From positions 1 to 39,630 of the forward strand of contig SCTZ01000195.1 in assembly GCA_004297765.1 (NCBI GenBank): a DNA stretch of 39,630 nucleotides, given 5' to 3'. Shown here piece by piece: positions 1 to 7,160 of the stretch. The translations under genes and the position numbers were made by a program. The stretch comes from Chloroflexota bacterium. GTDB taxonomy: Bacteria > Chloroflexota > Dehalococcoidia > FW602-bin16. The notes beneath the pieces were generated by a model that ran no database searches, was not told where the DNA came from, and saw nothing but the letters and a program-made list of their open reading frames with translations. The stretch's first letter is position 1, and each line of letters begins with the position of its first letter.

Positions 1-1322
1 ACCGCGGCACCGATCCCTGGCACTGCCGACAGACTGTCCTCCGTCCAGCCCTCGACCGTTCGGCAGAGGTCGTTTGTTCGCTCGGCCACCGCAAGCAGCA
101 CTGCTGATGGCTCGTTCTCCGCCTCGCCCTCTTGGGATGGCTTCTTATCTCGGCGCGCAGGTGGGATGACGCCCGCAATCATCTCGGCTACGGTATCCTG
201 TATGGCGGCCTCGTGGCGCTCATGCGCATCCAGCCGATGCTGGACTTCCGCGAGCGATTCCTCCATCTCGCGATTCTCGCGTTCGAGTCGGTCGACCAGC
301 TCACGCAGCACGCCTCGGAACTGCATGGTCAGCGATCGCGAGTGCTCTCCTTGTGCCGAAGAGTCCGACGGGGCAAGTGCGCCGTCATCCCAGCATACCA
401 TGTTACCGCCCGCTGCCTTGGCTCTATACATGGCGCGGTCGGCTGCCTCGGTAAGGGCGCGGGGCGTATCGGCGTCTTGCGGGTACGCGGCCAGTCCCAC
501 AGAGATCGTTGTGACGAAATCCTCCTGCTTGCTCAAATGGACGTTCGACGCTACGCCCTGGACGATGCGTTTTGCCAGCTTCTTGGCACCCTCACTGTCT
601 GTTTGCGGTAAGATTATGCCGAACTCGTCCCCGCCGTAGCGGGCTACAACATCTACGCGTCGGCAAGTATTGACTAGGAGATCTGCTACCTGGCGGAGTA
701 CCTCGTCGCCACTCAGATGACCGAAGCGATCGTTGATAACCTTGAGGGTATCGAGGTCGGCCATAAGCAGCGTCACCGGCTGACCATAGCGGCGACTGCG
801 CTCCATCTCTTCTTCGAGCCGCCGCAGGAAGTGATCATGGGTGAAGGTGCCCGTCAGCCCATCCGTTATGGCCTGCCGCTGCAGCTCCTGAATCCGTGCG
901 TTCAAGAAGGCATCGGCGGTCCATAGAAGGAGTTGATCCAGTGAGGAGTCCAAGCGTGCCGCAGTACATAGGGGACCGGCGTCGCCCTGTCGCAAGTTGC
1001 CGCCCAGTAGCTCCAAAACCCGCTGGCGCAATAGAGCAAATGGTCGGATTACGTGATCGAGCTCGTAGCCACAGTCCTTGCCGAGTTGTCCTAGCTTCAC
1101 GGCGGCCGCAAAGGCTTCGCCGCCGACTCTGAACTCAGTCGAGTCCTCGCCCGCGAGCCCCAGGATCGCGCCGTCGATCACCGTTCGAGCCCGTTCGACC
1201 AGCTCGCCCACAGGGACTGCTTTCCGGCTCTCCGGTGGCAAGCTAGCGTTCATAGCGCGGACCCAATCGTCAGCTAGTTGGTCCAGGTCGGTACGCAGGA
1301 TATCGATGGTGCGTTGCAACAC
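1..1322 (-). CDS. GGDEF-domain diguanylate cyclase, 3' end off the window
   Basis: The frame stays open from a GTG at 1322 to the left edge, giving at least 440 residues, so the C-terminus is missing. Residues 1-150 are helical with no clear transmembrane segment; they vaguely recall RsbRD-like sensor regions, which is inference. The GGDEF domain spans about 151-310. The signature RYGGDEFGI has GGDEF at 230-234, and RRVD at 221-224 sits five residues before it, matching the RxxD inhibitory I-site. Intact signature residues predict a soluble enzyme making c-di-GMP from two GTP, with product feedback. A further stretch after about residue 330 is coiled-coil-like. The start follows a nine-G run serving as a poor ribosome site, and a good promoter lies at 1396-1424. 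What lies beyond residue 440, for example an EAL domain, is unknown. Confidence 0.88.
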   Translation of the reverse strand, partial: MLQRTIDILRTDLDQLADDWVRAMNASLPPESRKAVPVGELVERARTVIDGAILGLAGEDSTEFRVGGEAFAAAVKLGQLGKDCGYELDHVIRPFALLRQRVLELLGGNLRQGDAGPLCTAARLDSSLDQLLLWTADAFLNARIQELQRQAITDGLTGTFTHDHFLRRLEEEMERSRRYGQPVTLLMADLDTLKVINDRFGHLSGDEVLRQVADLLVNTCRRVDVVARYGGDEFGIILPQTDSEGAKKLAKRIVQGVASNVHLSKQEDFVTTISVGLAAYPQDADTPRALTEAADRAMYRAKAAGGNMVCWDDGALAPSDSSAQGEHSRSLTMQFRGVLRELVDRLERENREMEESLAEVQHRLDAHERHEAAIQDTVAEMIAGVIPPARRDKKPSQEGEAENEPSAVLLAVAERTNDLCRTVEGWTEDSLSAVPGIGAA

Positions 1323-1395
1323 TGTCGCCCCCCCCCGTTTTCGGCGGCGGCCGTAAGTTGTGGACTACGGCCAAAGAGCCAGGACGGTTGCAGCA

Positions 1396-1424
1396 ATCAT
1401 ATCCAAGCGCGCCAGTGGTGTCAA
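1396..1424 (-). promoter_or_regulatory. Sigma-70-type promoter for the GGDEF gene
   Basis: On the minus strand TTGACA (1419-1424) and TATGAT (1396-1401) are separated by exactly 17 bp. The predicted transcript starts about 65 bases upstream of the GTG at 1322. Confidence 0.7.
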
Positions 1425-1451
1425 CGGGAATTGAGTACTGTCTAACAGCTT

Positions 1452-1582
1452 AGTGCGTCGTTCCTCAAGTCAGTACCACGTTGCGGAGAAGGCGCAGTTG
1501 GACCGCCGCCGTAGACCGCCGCGGTTTCCGAAACCGCAGCGGTCTTTTCAGACAGGATGCCGGACTTGAGGAACGACGCACT
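1452..1582. repeat. 131-bp MITE-like element: 20-bp terminal inverted repeats around a palindrome
   Basis: Bases 1452-1471 and 1563-1582 are perfect 20-bp inverted repeats. The interior contains a 33-bp hairpin (1513-1545) whose near-identical copy lies at 10525-10557. The element begins 14 bases after the stop of the coiled-coil gene ending at 1596 and lies upstream of the GGDEF promoter, so it separates two same-strand genes. It could act as a terminator or be a small non-autonomous mobile element; no transposase is present. Confidence 0.7.
1513..1545. repeat. 33-bp REP-like palindrome, copy 1
   Basis: Arms of 16 bases flank a single central base, with one mismatch between the arms. The left arm begins AGACCGCCGCGGTTTC. 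The element is the same as 10525-10557 apart from one base. On the plus strand four Ts follow the hairpin; on the minus strand, the direction of the neighbouring genes, no T-run follows. Confidence 0.75.
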
Positions 1583-1595
1583 TAGATCGGAGCGC

Positions 1596-2462
1596 TCAGT
1601 AGCGTCCGAAGAGGATGTCCCAGATGCCGCGCCTAGGTCTACGCCGCTGCGATGCCGCCGTCAAGGAGGAGGACTTTTTATCGCCAGTAGGGGCGCGATC
1701 CCATACGTAGGTCTTGGCATGGTCTCCATTGGTAGACGGACGGATAGGGTGCGCCTCGGGTTGCTGCGCAGCCGTGCCCAACTTCTCTGGCTGAGTCCCC
1801 TGCGCCAAGACTTGATCCGCTGCCGGTGGAGTGATTGCCTGAGGGTGCCCCTCCGGGGACGCTGCCGCGTTGCGTTGAGCCACGTCCTGGTCTGCGGCCG
1901 CTTCGTCTTTCGAGACAAGCGAGCTCTCGACAGTTTTCAGGTGTCCGGCAAGTTGCGCTTCCAATTGGCTGTAAAGGAGCTCGCGTTGCTGCTTGAGCGC
2001 GGCGATCTCTTCGAGCAAGCGGTTACGTTCTTCAGTGCTCCGCTCTTGCAGAAGACTGACCTCGCGTTCGGCCTTGGCGCGCATCTCATCCAGTTCTTGT
2101 TGAAAACTCTCGCGTTCTCTCTGCAACTGCTGCTGCTGAGCCTCACGACCCAGGCGTAGCTCCTCATAGAACTGCTGGCAGCGCTCTCGCAGGGCCGTGA
2201 TCTCTGATAGGACCTGGTTGGTCTCCCGTTCGAGCGATTCCTGTGCAGCCTCGGCGTCTTGGGCCGCTCGCAATCTGATGCCCTTGGCCACCTCCAGCGC
2301 GTTCGCCACAGCCCCGCGAATGGTCTCATCGAAGCCCTCATAGAAGGCTGTCTTCTGGTTAGCCTCGAGCAGGGCCTGACGTACCTCCGCGAAGCTGTCT
2401 TCGAGCTTCTTGAGGAGGCTCTCCATGGATTGGTAGTTGTCGGTCATGTCTTGTTCGCACAT
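1596..2462 (-). CDS. DivIVA-like coiled-coil protein with basic C-terminal tail
   Basis: A soluble 288-residue protein with no signal peptide. Residues 10-175 are almost continuous heptad-rich helix full of Glu, Gln, Arg and Leu. Residues about 185-265 are Ala/Pro/Gln-rich and probably disordered. The last 20 residues are strongly basic and end in a Trp/Phe/Tyr-containing motif (GIWDILFGRY) that could touch membrane or a partner. The layout resembles DivIVA/Wag31-type polar scaffolds or SMC-like helper proteins, but I see no diagnostic DivIVA N-terminus, so this is a structural analogy. The ATG at 2462 has GAAGGAAAGGG upstream; a second Met at codon 6 is possible. It is transcribed divergently from another coiled-coil gene at 2724. 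Confidence 0.75.
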   Translation of the reverse strand: MCEQDMTDNYQSMESLLKKLEDSFAEVRQALLEANQKTAFYEGFDETIRGAVANALEVAKGIRLRAAQDAEAAQESLERETNQVLSEITALRERCQQFYEELRLGREAQQQQLQRERESFQQELDEMRAKAEREVSLLQERSTEERNRLLEEIAALKQQRELLYSQLEAQLAGHLKTVESSLVSKDEAAADQDVAQRNAAASPEGHPQAITPPAADQVLAQGTQPEKLGTAAQQPEAHPIRPSTNGDHAKTYVWDRAPTGDKKSSSLTAASQRRRPRRGIWDILFGRY

Positions 2463-2571
2463 TGAAGTACCCTTTCCTTCGAGGTACGCTCACGCATTCG
2501 GCAGAAATCGGACCGTTTGCCGATTCTCTTCAGCGAGAACGGCTTACTGGACTGCTGTGCTGAACAGGTGA

Positions 2572-2591
2572 ATTATACAACGACGTGTCAA
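2572..2591 (-). promoter_or_regulatory. Possible promoter or operator for the minus-strand coiled-coil gene
   Basis: The minus strand has TATAAT at 2572-2577 and TTGACA at 2586-2591, but only 8 bp apart, too close to act as one promoter. The TATAAT may use a poor -35 further upstream, or the TTGACA may belong to another start. Confidence 0.35.
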
Positions 2592-2618
2592 GAGCACAGC
2601 GGGGTGATTCGTTGGCAC

Positions 2619-2647
2619 TTTGCGAGATTGTATGACCAGGGTATAAT
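2619..2647 (+). promoter_or_regulatory. Promoter for the plus-strand coiled-coil gene
   Basis: TTTGCG (2619-2624) and a consensus TATAAT (2642-2647) are 17 bp apart, about 70 bases upstream of the start at 2724. The -35 box is weak. Confidence 0.55.
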
Positions 2648-2723
2648 TACATAGGACGGGGCAGGCCTGCGTAAGGGCTGGTGATTTTCTGGTCCCGCCG
2701 AGTAGTGCACAGGGAGAGAGCAG

Positions 2724-3260
2724 ATGAACTCCATGGACACGGGACAGGGCGAAGATCTGTCCGGCTCCGGGCGAGAATCGAGTCGTGCGTGTCGCTCGGA
2801 GGTTTCACTTCGGTCGTCGGAGAGCCTACTTCAGGAGCTGTCCCGGGGCGCTGCCGAGTTGCTGCGCCTGGCTGCCGAAGTGCGGGTTCAATTGGACAGC
2901 GTTGTTCCGGAGCTAGAGCGGCTGCGGGCCGAGAGGAGCACGCTGCTGGTCGAGAACCAGGAGTTGCAGCAGCGCCGTCAAGAGCTTTCCGCGGAGATAG
3001 AATCGGAGCGGGCGACTACTCTGGCGGAGCTGGCGCGAATCCGGACCTCTGCCGAAGCGGAGATCGAGCAGTTGCAGCAATCGAAGGCGCGTCTGGAGAC
3101 AGATATACAAGGGCTCGAGGAGCGCCGAACCAGGTTAGCCCGGCAGATCGAGACGTTCCTTAGAGACCAGCTCAATCTGTTTCGCCAGATGGACGTTGAG
3201 GCTAGGGCGCTTGCGAGGGAGTCTCATGCTAGCCTTCCGGGCTCGGGCGAAGCGCCGTGA
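2724..3260 (+). CDS. Coiled-coil protein of unknown function
   Basis: A soluble 178-residue protein with no recognised domain. Residues 1-30 are Ser/Gly/Arg-rich and probably flexible; residues about 33-165 form a long coiled coil rich in Glu, Leu and Arg, with repeated EIE and LEE-type heptads. The ATG at 2724 is preceded by AGGGAGAG at good spacing. It faces away from the coiled-coil gene at 1596-2462 and shares its 260-bp upstream region, so the two may be co-regulated and may form a mixed filament or scaffold; that is inference. It ends 88 bp before the convergent gene at 3349-3747. Confidence 0.7.
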   Translation: MNSMDTGQGEDLSGSGRESSRACRSEVSLRSSESLLQELSRGAAELLRLAAEVRVQLDSVVPELERLRAERSTLLVENQELQQRRQELSAEIESERATTLAELARIRTSAEAEIEQLQQSKARLETDIQGLEERRTRLARQIETFLRDQLNLFRQMDVEARALARESHASLPGSGEAP

Positions 3261-3290
3261 TGACTACGGCACCATCCGCATCCAGGACGG

Positions 3291-3310
3291 AAGGGCATCG
3301 GTCTGCCCTT
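3291..3310. terminator. Short hairpin between convergent genes
   Basis: AAGGGCA and TGCCCTT form a 7-bp stem with a 6-base loop, midway between the gene ending at 3260 and the one ending at 3349. No T-run follows on either strand, so termination activity is uncertain. Confidence 0.4.
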
Positions 3311-3348
3311 GTGCTTGGATAGACTCCGGCACTCAGGATTGCCGCCCA

Positions 3349-3747
3349 CTAACCTCTAATGACCAGTGACAGAACGCGTGTGAGCACGGCGTTCAAGAGT
3401 CCGATGAGGATCGCACCGATCAAGGCAGCCAGGACGTCTTGGACTGTGAAGGTGAAGCCCATGCCGGTCGCAACGCCAAGCCACGTCACGATCCAGGACG
3501 TCAGCCACAGCATCACGGCGCTGATGATGAAAGAGAACAACCCCAGGGTGAGCACGTTGATGATGCAAGTGACAGTCGAGAGGATTGGTCGGACGAGCGC
3601 GTTGACTGCGCCCAGGATAACTGCTGCCAACGCCAGGCTGGGCCAGCCCCCCCAGCTATCCCTAAACCCAATGCCAATGTTCAATTGAGTGCTGATCACC
3701 CAGAGCGCGATCCCGTTGGCGATTGCGTGCACAAGAAACGTTGTCAT
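3349..3747 (-). CDS. Phage-holin-4-2 / mycobacterial 4-TMS family membrane protein
   Basis: The 132-residue protein has four hydrophobic segments (about 5-20, 36-55, 60-90 and 103-128). It shows the family pattern of a central LGAVNALVRPIL stretch followed by LTLGLFSFIISAVMLWLTSW. These match PF04020 proteins of about 115-130 residues, so the length is full. Despite the 'holin' name these are chromosomal inner-membrane proteins of unknown role, and nothing nearby suggests phage or lysis. The start is the ATG at 3747 with GAAGGAA about 8 bases upstream. The gene stands alone. Confidence 0.85.
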   Translation of the reverse strand: MTTFLVHAIANGIALWVISTQLNIGIGFRDSWGGWPSLALAAVILGAVNALVRPILSTVTCIINVLTLGLFSFIISAVMLWLTSWIVTWLGVATGMGFTFTVQDVLAALIGAILIGLLNAVLTRVLSLVIRG

Positions 3748-4206
3748 AAGCTCATTCCTTCGTGATCCGCCTTACAATATTTCACTGTGCTCGCTAGGCA
3801 CGTGGAGATCGCGTCATCCCCGTCCCCTCCCCACGTAATGGTTCAGGGGCAGCCGCCGCAGCGGACGAGGTGAGGTCACTCGCGCGAAGCACGCGGTTGG
3901 CTACATGAATGAGTAATAGGCGGACCGGATGTAAGGCTACTTGATCAGCCGATCTCCCGTCGCCTATGATGAAAGTACAGAGAACCTGAAATCTGGTGGG
4001 TCACGATGGACACGCAGATTGTAGTGCCGCGCCGATAGGTTGTCAAGAAAGGCAGCCTGCAATCGACATAACGTGTCGTATCGGGGGCGATGTCGGCTGC
4101 GCTCAGCCGGCCATGCAACTGGAGTGGAATGGGCATCCCGCGATTGCAGACCGCGATGGTCTCGCGCGCGAACCCCTGGACGAGGTCAGACGAAAGGCGG
4201 TGAGGG
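3748..4206. other. 459-bp intergenic region with a long leader
   Basis: The region holds the divergent upstream sequences of the holin-like gene and the lyase gene. The only clear signal is a promoter at 3941-3970. That leaves a leader of about 230 bases before the ATG at 4207. I recognise no known riboswitch or leader peptide in it. Confidence 0.4.
3941..3970 (+). promoter_or_regulatory. Promoter candidate for the aspartase-like gene
   Basis: TTGATC (3941-3946) and TATGAT (3965-3970) are 18 bp apart. Transcription would start near 3977. Confidence 0.5.
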
Positions 4207-5613
4207 ATGGAGCTACCGGTGCGATTGGAGCGAGATTCGCTGGGAGAGGTGCCGGTGCCCGTGGATGCCCTTTATGGGGCTCAAACCATGCGGGCGATCG
4301 AGAACTTCCCGATCAGCGGACTTCGGGCCCATCCGGAGTTTGTCCGCGCTACGGCTCTGGTCAAGTGGGCCGCGGCCGAGACCAATCGGGAGTTGGGGCT
4401 GTTAGCACCGGACCTGGCCGCGGCGATCGTGTCCGCTGCGAAAGAGATAGTTGACGGCCAGTGGCGGGACCAATTTGTGGTGGACGTTTTTCAGGCCGGG
4501 GCCGGCACGTCGCACAATATGAACGCGAACGAGGTGATCGCCAACCTGGCCAACGAGAAACTGGGAGGCGAACGCGGTCAATACCAGCCCGTGCATCCCA
4601 ATGACCATGTCAACATGGGGCAATCGACCAACGACGTCTACCCGACGACCATGCGCGTGGCGTCTATTGTCATGCTCGAGCGCATGGCTATCGCCGCCGA
4701 CGGTATAGCGGCGGAACTTCGCGCCAAGGCCGCGGCGTTCGATTCTATCGTGAAACCAGCCCGCACCCACCTCCAGGATGCGGTCCCCATCCGGTTGGGG
4801 CAGGAGTTCGGCGGATATGCCCACGCCATCGAACAGGCGGCCAGAAGACTGCGGGATGATGCGACAGGGCTGCGGGAAATCAACCTGGGAGCCACCGCCG
4901 CGGGCACAGGGCTCAACGCACCGCTAGCTTATCGGACACTGGTCGCCGCGACGCTGTCCCGGTTCTCCGGGTTGGATCTTCGTCCCGCCTCAAACTATTT
5001 TGCCGTCACGGAGAGCATGGCCGACTTCGGACGGTGCTCCGCTGGATTGAGATCTCTGGCTCTGGAGTTGATCCGGATCGCGAACGATCTGCGGCTGCTG
5101 AGCTCTGGACCCAGAACCGCCATCGCCGAGATCACGTTGCCCCCCGTCCAGCCCGGCTCGTCGATCATGCCCGGCAAGGTGAACCCTGTCATGGCCGAGA
5201 TGCTGGATATGGTCTGCTTCCAGGTGATCGGCAACGATCTGGCCGTGTCTCTGGCCGTCCAGGCCGGTCAGCTCGATTTGAACGTGATGATGCCGGTGAT
5301 TGCGTTCAACCTCATCTGGTCCGCGGAGATCCTGACCAACGCGGTCCGTGTCTTTAGCGCGCGTTGTGTAGAGGGTATAACGGCCAATGCGGAGCGCTGC
5401 CGCTTTCTGGTGGAGCAGGACCTGTCAATCGCGACGGCCTTGAACCCATATCTGGGGTATTCGACCGTAGCGAGTGTTGTGCAGGAAGCCTGGGCAACTA
5501 ATCGAGGTATTCGGGAGGTCATTTTGCAGCGTGGCCTGATGCCGGTCGAAGAGCTGGATCGGGCCCTGGATCTACGGCGCATGACCGAGCCGGGCATCGT
5601 GGGTCGAGACTAA
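4207..5613 (+). CDS. aspA: Aspartate ammonia-lyase (aspartase), fumarase/aspartase superfamily
   Basis: A 468-residue cytoplasmic lyase of full family length. The superfamily signature GSSIMPGKVNP lies at 317-327 on the catalytic Ser loop. Other conserved blocks are HPNDHVN, QSTNDVYPT, ARTHLQDAVP and NLGATAAGTGLN. Aspartase is preferred over class II fumarase because the substrate block reads AGAGTSHNMNANEV rather than the fumarase SGTQTNMN type, and because FQVIGND...AGQLDLNVM matches aspartases. The reaction would be L-aspartate to fumarate plus ammonia, probably as a homotetramer. The ATG at 4207 has AAAGG about 10 bases upstream. Fumarase activity cannot be excluded from sequence alone. 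It is a single-gene unit ending before palindromes at 5639-5772. Confidence 0.82.
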   Translation: MELPVRLERDSLGEVPVPVDALYGAQTMRAIENFPISGLRAHPEFVRATALVKWAAAETNRELGLLAPDLAAAIVSAAKEIVDGQWRDQFVVDVFQAGAGTSHNMNANEVIANLANEKLGGERGQYQPVHPNDHVNMGQSTNDVYPTTMRVASIVMLERMAIAADGIAAELRAKAAAFDSIVKPARTHLQDAVPIRLGQEFGGYAHAIEQAARRLRDDATGLREINLGATAAGTGLNAPLAYRTLVAATLSRFSGLDLRPASNYFAVTESMADFGRCSAGLRSLALELIRIANDLRLLSSGPRTAIAEITLPPVQPGSSIMPGKVNPVMAEMLDMVCFQVIGNDLAVSLAVQAGQLDLNVMMPVIAFNLIWSAEILTNAVRVFSARCVEGITANAERCRFLVEQDLSIATALNPYLGYSTVASVVQEAWATNRGIREVILQRGLMPVEELDRALDLRRMTEPGIVGRD

Positions 5614-5638
5614 GCACATATCCAAAAGCAAGGCATGT

Positions 5639-5678
5639 TCTGGGGACACCCCAGACCCCGCCAGGCGCTGCGCCCTGG
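5639..5678. repeat. Tandem small hairpins after the lyase gene
   Basis: TCTGGGGACACCCCAGA (5639-5655) is a perfect short palindrome, followed by a CCAGG...CCTGG hairpin at 5661-5678. They lie 26 bases after the lyase stop and may assist termination. Confidence 0.45.
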
Positions 5679-5733
5679 ACCCGCCGACTTTTGGCGAGGT
5701 GCTTAGGCGAGACGTGGTCACAAATCGTGGCCG

Positions 5734-5772
5734 GTCCTGGGAGCGCGGACGAGACGTCCGCGCTCCCAGGAC
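5734..5772. repeat. Perfect 17-bp inverted repeat with 5-base loop
   Basis: Bases 5734-5750 and 5756-5772 are exact inverted repeats around GAGAC. The hairpin separates the lyase gene from the convergent fragment at 5772-6182 and touches its stop codon. No T-run follows, so it is either a REP-type element or a bidirectional terminator. Confidence 0.65.
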
Positions 5773-6182
5773 TATGATCGGATCTCGACCAGACGACTCC
5801 AACGGCGGTATTCTGCGAGATTGCAGGCGCGTCCCCTACGCAACTCCTCGATGCCGCACGCCGCGTCGACGCAGGCGAGACAATTGCCGCGACACCCGGA
5901 AACCGGCTGAAAGGGGCCCGCCACGGAGGGCCGGGTGTAGAGTGGCACGTCAATGCCTTCGCAGTTTCGGCTGCTCATGTAGCGCTGGTTGAGCCCGCGA
6001 TATGCCTCGCCGTCGCGCTCGAACTCCATGCACAGGGCGAAGGTGAGCCCGTTCTGGTCGCATAGCGAGCGCAGCAGGGTGAACAGCTCTCGCCGGTACT
6101 CCTTTTTCGTGGCCGATCGGCCTGATCGGTCTGATCGGTCTGATCGGTCCGATCGGACGGATCGGTCGGATAGGACGGACAA
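5772..6182 (-). pseudogene. Cysteine-rich C-terminal fragment, possibly radical-SAM/SPL-like
   Basis: A 136-codon frame whose last 110 residues look like real protein. They contain CMEFERDGEAYRGLNQRYM, NCEGIDVPLY and a cluster CRGNCLACVDAACGI with Cys spaced as in an iron-sulfur or zinc site, then a basic tail. This resembles the C-terminal extension of large radical-SAM proteins related to spore photoproduct lyase; the recognition is weak. The first 25 residues are translated from a 9-bp tandem repeat (SDR units). The only starts are TTG or GTG codons without a convincing ribosome site, and the rmlD promoter begins right behind it. I therefore read it as the remnant of a larger gene whose 5' part has been lost. 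A live small cysteine protein is the alternative. Confidence 0.4.
6112..6174. repeat. 9-bp tandem repeat, about seven units
   Basis: Units of the form TCTGATCGG run from 6112 to 6174, with the last two units degenerate. They translate in frame as Asp-Arg-Ser repeats on the minus strand and lie at the broken 5' end of the cysteine-rich fragment. Confidence 0.8.
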
Positions 6183-6238
6183 TGGTCACACACCACCAGG
6201 GTAATCGGAGATAGCCGGGGCGTCAACTCCGAGCAGCG

Positions 6239-6268
6239 TTGACAACCGGCTGGCCCCGCATGTACTAT
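6239..6268 (+). promoter_or_regulatory. Promoter for the rmlD-glycosyltransferase operon
   Basis: A perfect TTGACA (6239-6244) and TACTAT (6263-6268) are separated by 18 bp, about 50 bases upstream of the rmlD start. Confidence 0.65.
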
Positions 6269-6317
6269 ATCGATACGAAGATTGGGCCGTCGTGCCAGAC
6301 ACGGATCGGCAGAAGAG

Positions 6318-7160
6318 ATGAAGATGCGCGTCGTCATCACCGGGGCAGCCGGGCAGCTCGCGACCCAGGTCATCCAGTTTCTGGAGCAAGGTCATGAGGT
6401 CATTCCTTTCACCAGGGCACAACTCGACATAACGGATCTTGCCGCCGCAACAACCATCGCGCTGCTGGAGCCCGATCTGATCATTCACGCGGCGGCTATG
6501 ACCAACGTTGATGGGTGCGCGCTCGATCCCGATGCCTCCTTTCGAGTTAACGCGCTGGGCACGCGTAACGTGGCCCTGGGCGCTCAGCGATGTGGAGCGC
6601 GACTGCTCTACGTCAGCACAAACGAGGTGTTCGACGGGCTAGGTGAGGAGCCCTATTGGGAGTTCGATCAGCCTGGCCCTCTCAATGTCTATGGTCGCTC
6701 TAAACTGGCGGGTGAGAGGTTTGTCCAGCAGTTGGTCAGCAGATCGTACGTCGTCCGTACTTCATGGCTGTTCGGCGGCGACAAGCCACATTTCGTCAGC
6801 AAGGTGCTACGCCTGGTCGATGAGAACAGGGTGTTGCGGATGGTCAGCGATGAGATCGCCAGTCCGACCTACGCGCCCGACTTGGCACAGGCCATCGTCG
6901 CGTTGATCCAGACCGATGCCTATGGAGTGTACCATCTGGTGAACGACGGTGGTTGTTCCCGGCTGGAGTTTGCACAAGCTCTTCTGACGATGGCCGGCCG
7001 ATCCGATGTGGAGCTCGTTCCGATCAGCCTGGCGGAGTTCAAACGGGCGTCTACGCCTCCCCATTATAGTGTGCTGCGCAACTTCGCGGGCGCGCAGCTT
7101 GGCGTTGTCTTACGCCCCTGGCCGGATGCGCTCGCAGACTACTTTCGACGGGTGAGATGA
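6318..7160 (+). CDS. rmlD: dTDP-4-dehydrorhamnose reductase (RmlD-like)
   Basis: A cytosolic short-chain dehydrogenase of 280 residues, the usual RmlD length. It opens with VVITGAAGQLATQV, the GxxGxxG NAD(P)-binding turn. It has HAAAMTNVDGCALDP and the catalytic Tyr-x3-Lys as Y125-GRS-K129, followed by LAGE. The product would be dTDP-L-rhamnose, the last step from dTDP-4-dehydrorhamnose. No rmlA, rmlB or rmlC lies in the window. A longer frame opens at 6282, but the ATG at 6318 fits the fold start and lies downstream of the promoter; the ATG two codons later is an alternative. The stop overlaps the next start (ATGA), so it leads a four-gene surface-sugar operon. Confidence 0.85.
   Translation: MKMRVVITGAAGQLATQVIQFLEQGHEVIPFTRAQLDITDLAAATTIALLEPDLIIHAAAMTNVDGCALDPDASFRVNALGTRNVALGAQRCGARLLYVSTNEVFDGLGEEPYWEFDQPGPLNVYGRSKLAGERFVQQLVSRSYVVRTSWLFGGDKPHFVSKVLRLVDENRVLRMVSDEIASPTYAPDLAQAIVALIQTDAYGVYHLVNDGGCSRLEFAQALLTMAGRSDVELVPISLAEFKRASTPPHYSVLRNFAGAQLGVVLRPWPDALADYFRRVR

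Noticed and set aside
1557..2159. A 200-codon plus-strand gene
   Set aside because: Antisense to the coiled-coil gene and crosses the terminal inverted repeat; no ribosome site.
3349..3747. Phage holin indicating a prophage
   Set aside because: The family name is misleading; no endolysin or other phage gene is nearby and the family is chromosomal.
4207..5613. Class II fumarase as the first choice
   Set aside because: The AGAGTSHNMNANEV and FQVIGND...LNVM blocks favour aspartase; the fumarase call is kept only as an alternative.
5950..6373. Low-complexity SDR- or RPI-repeat proteins
   Set aside because: All are translations of the 9-bp tandem repeat in different frames, joined to shadow sequence of rmlD.
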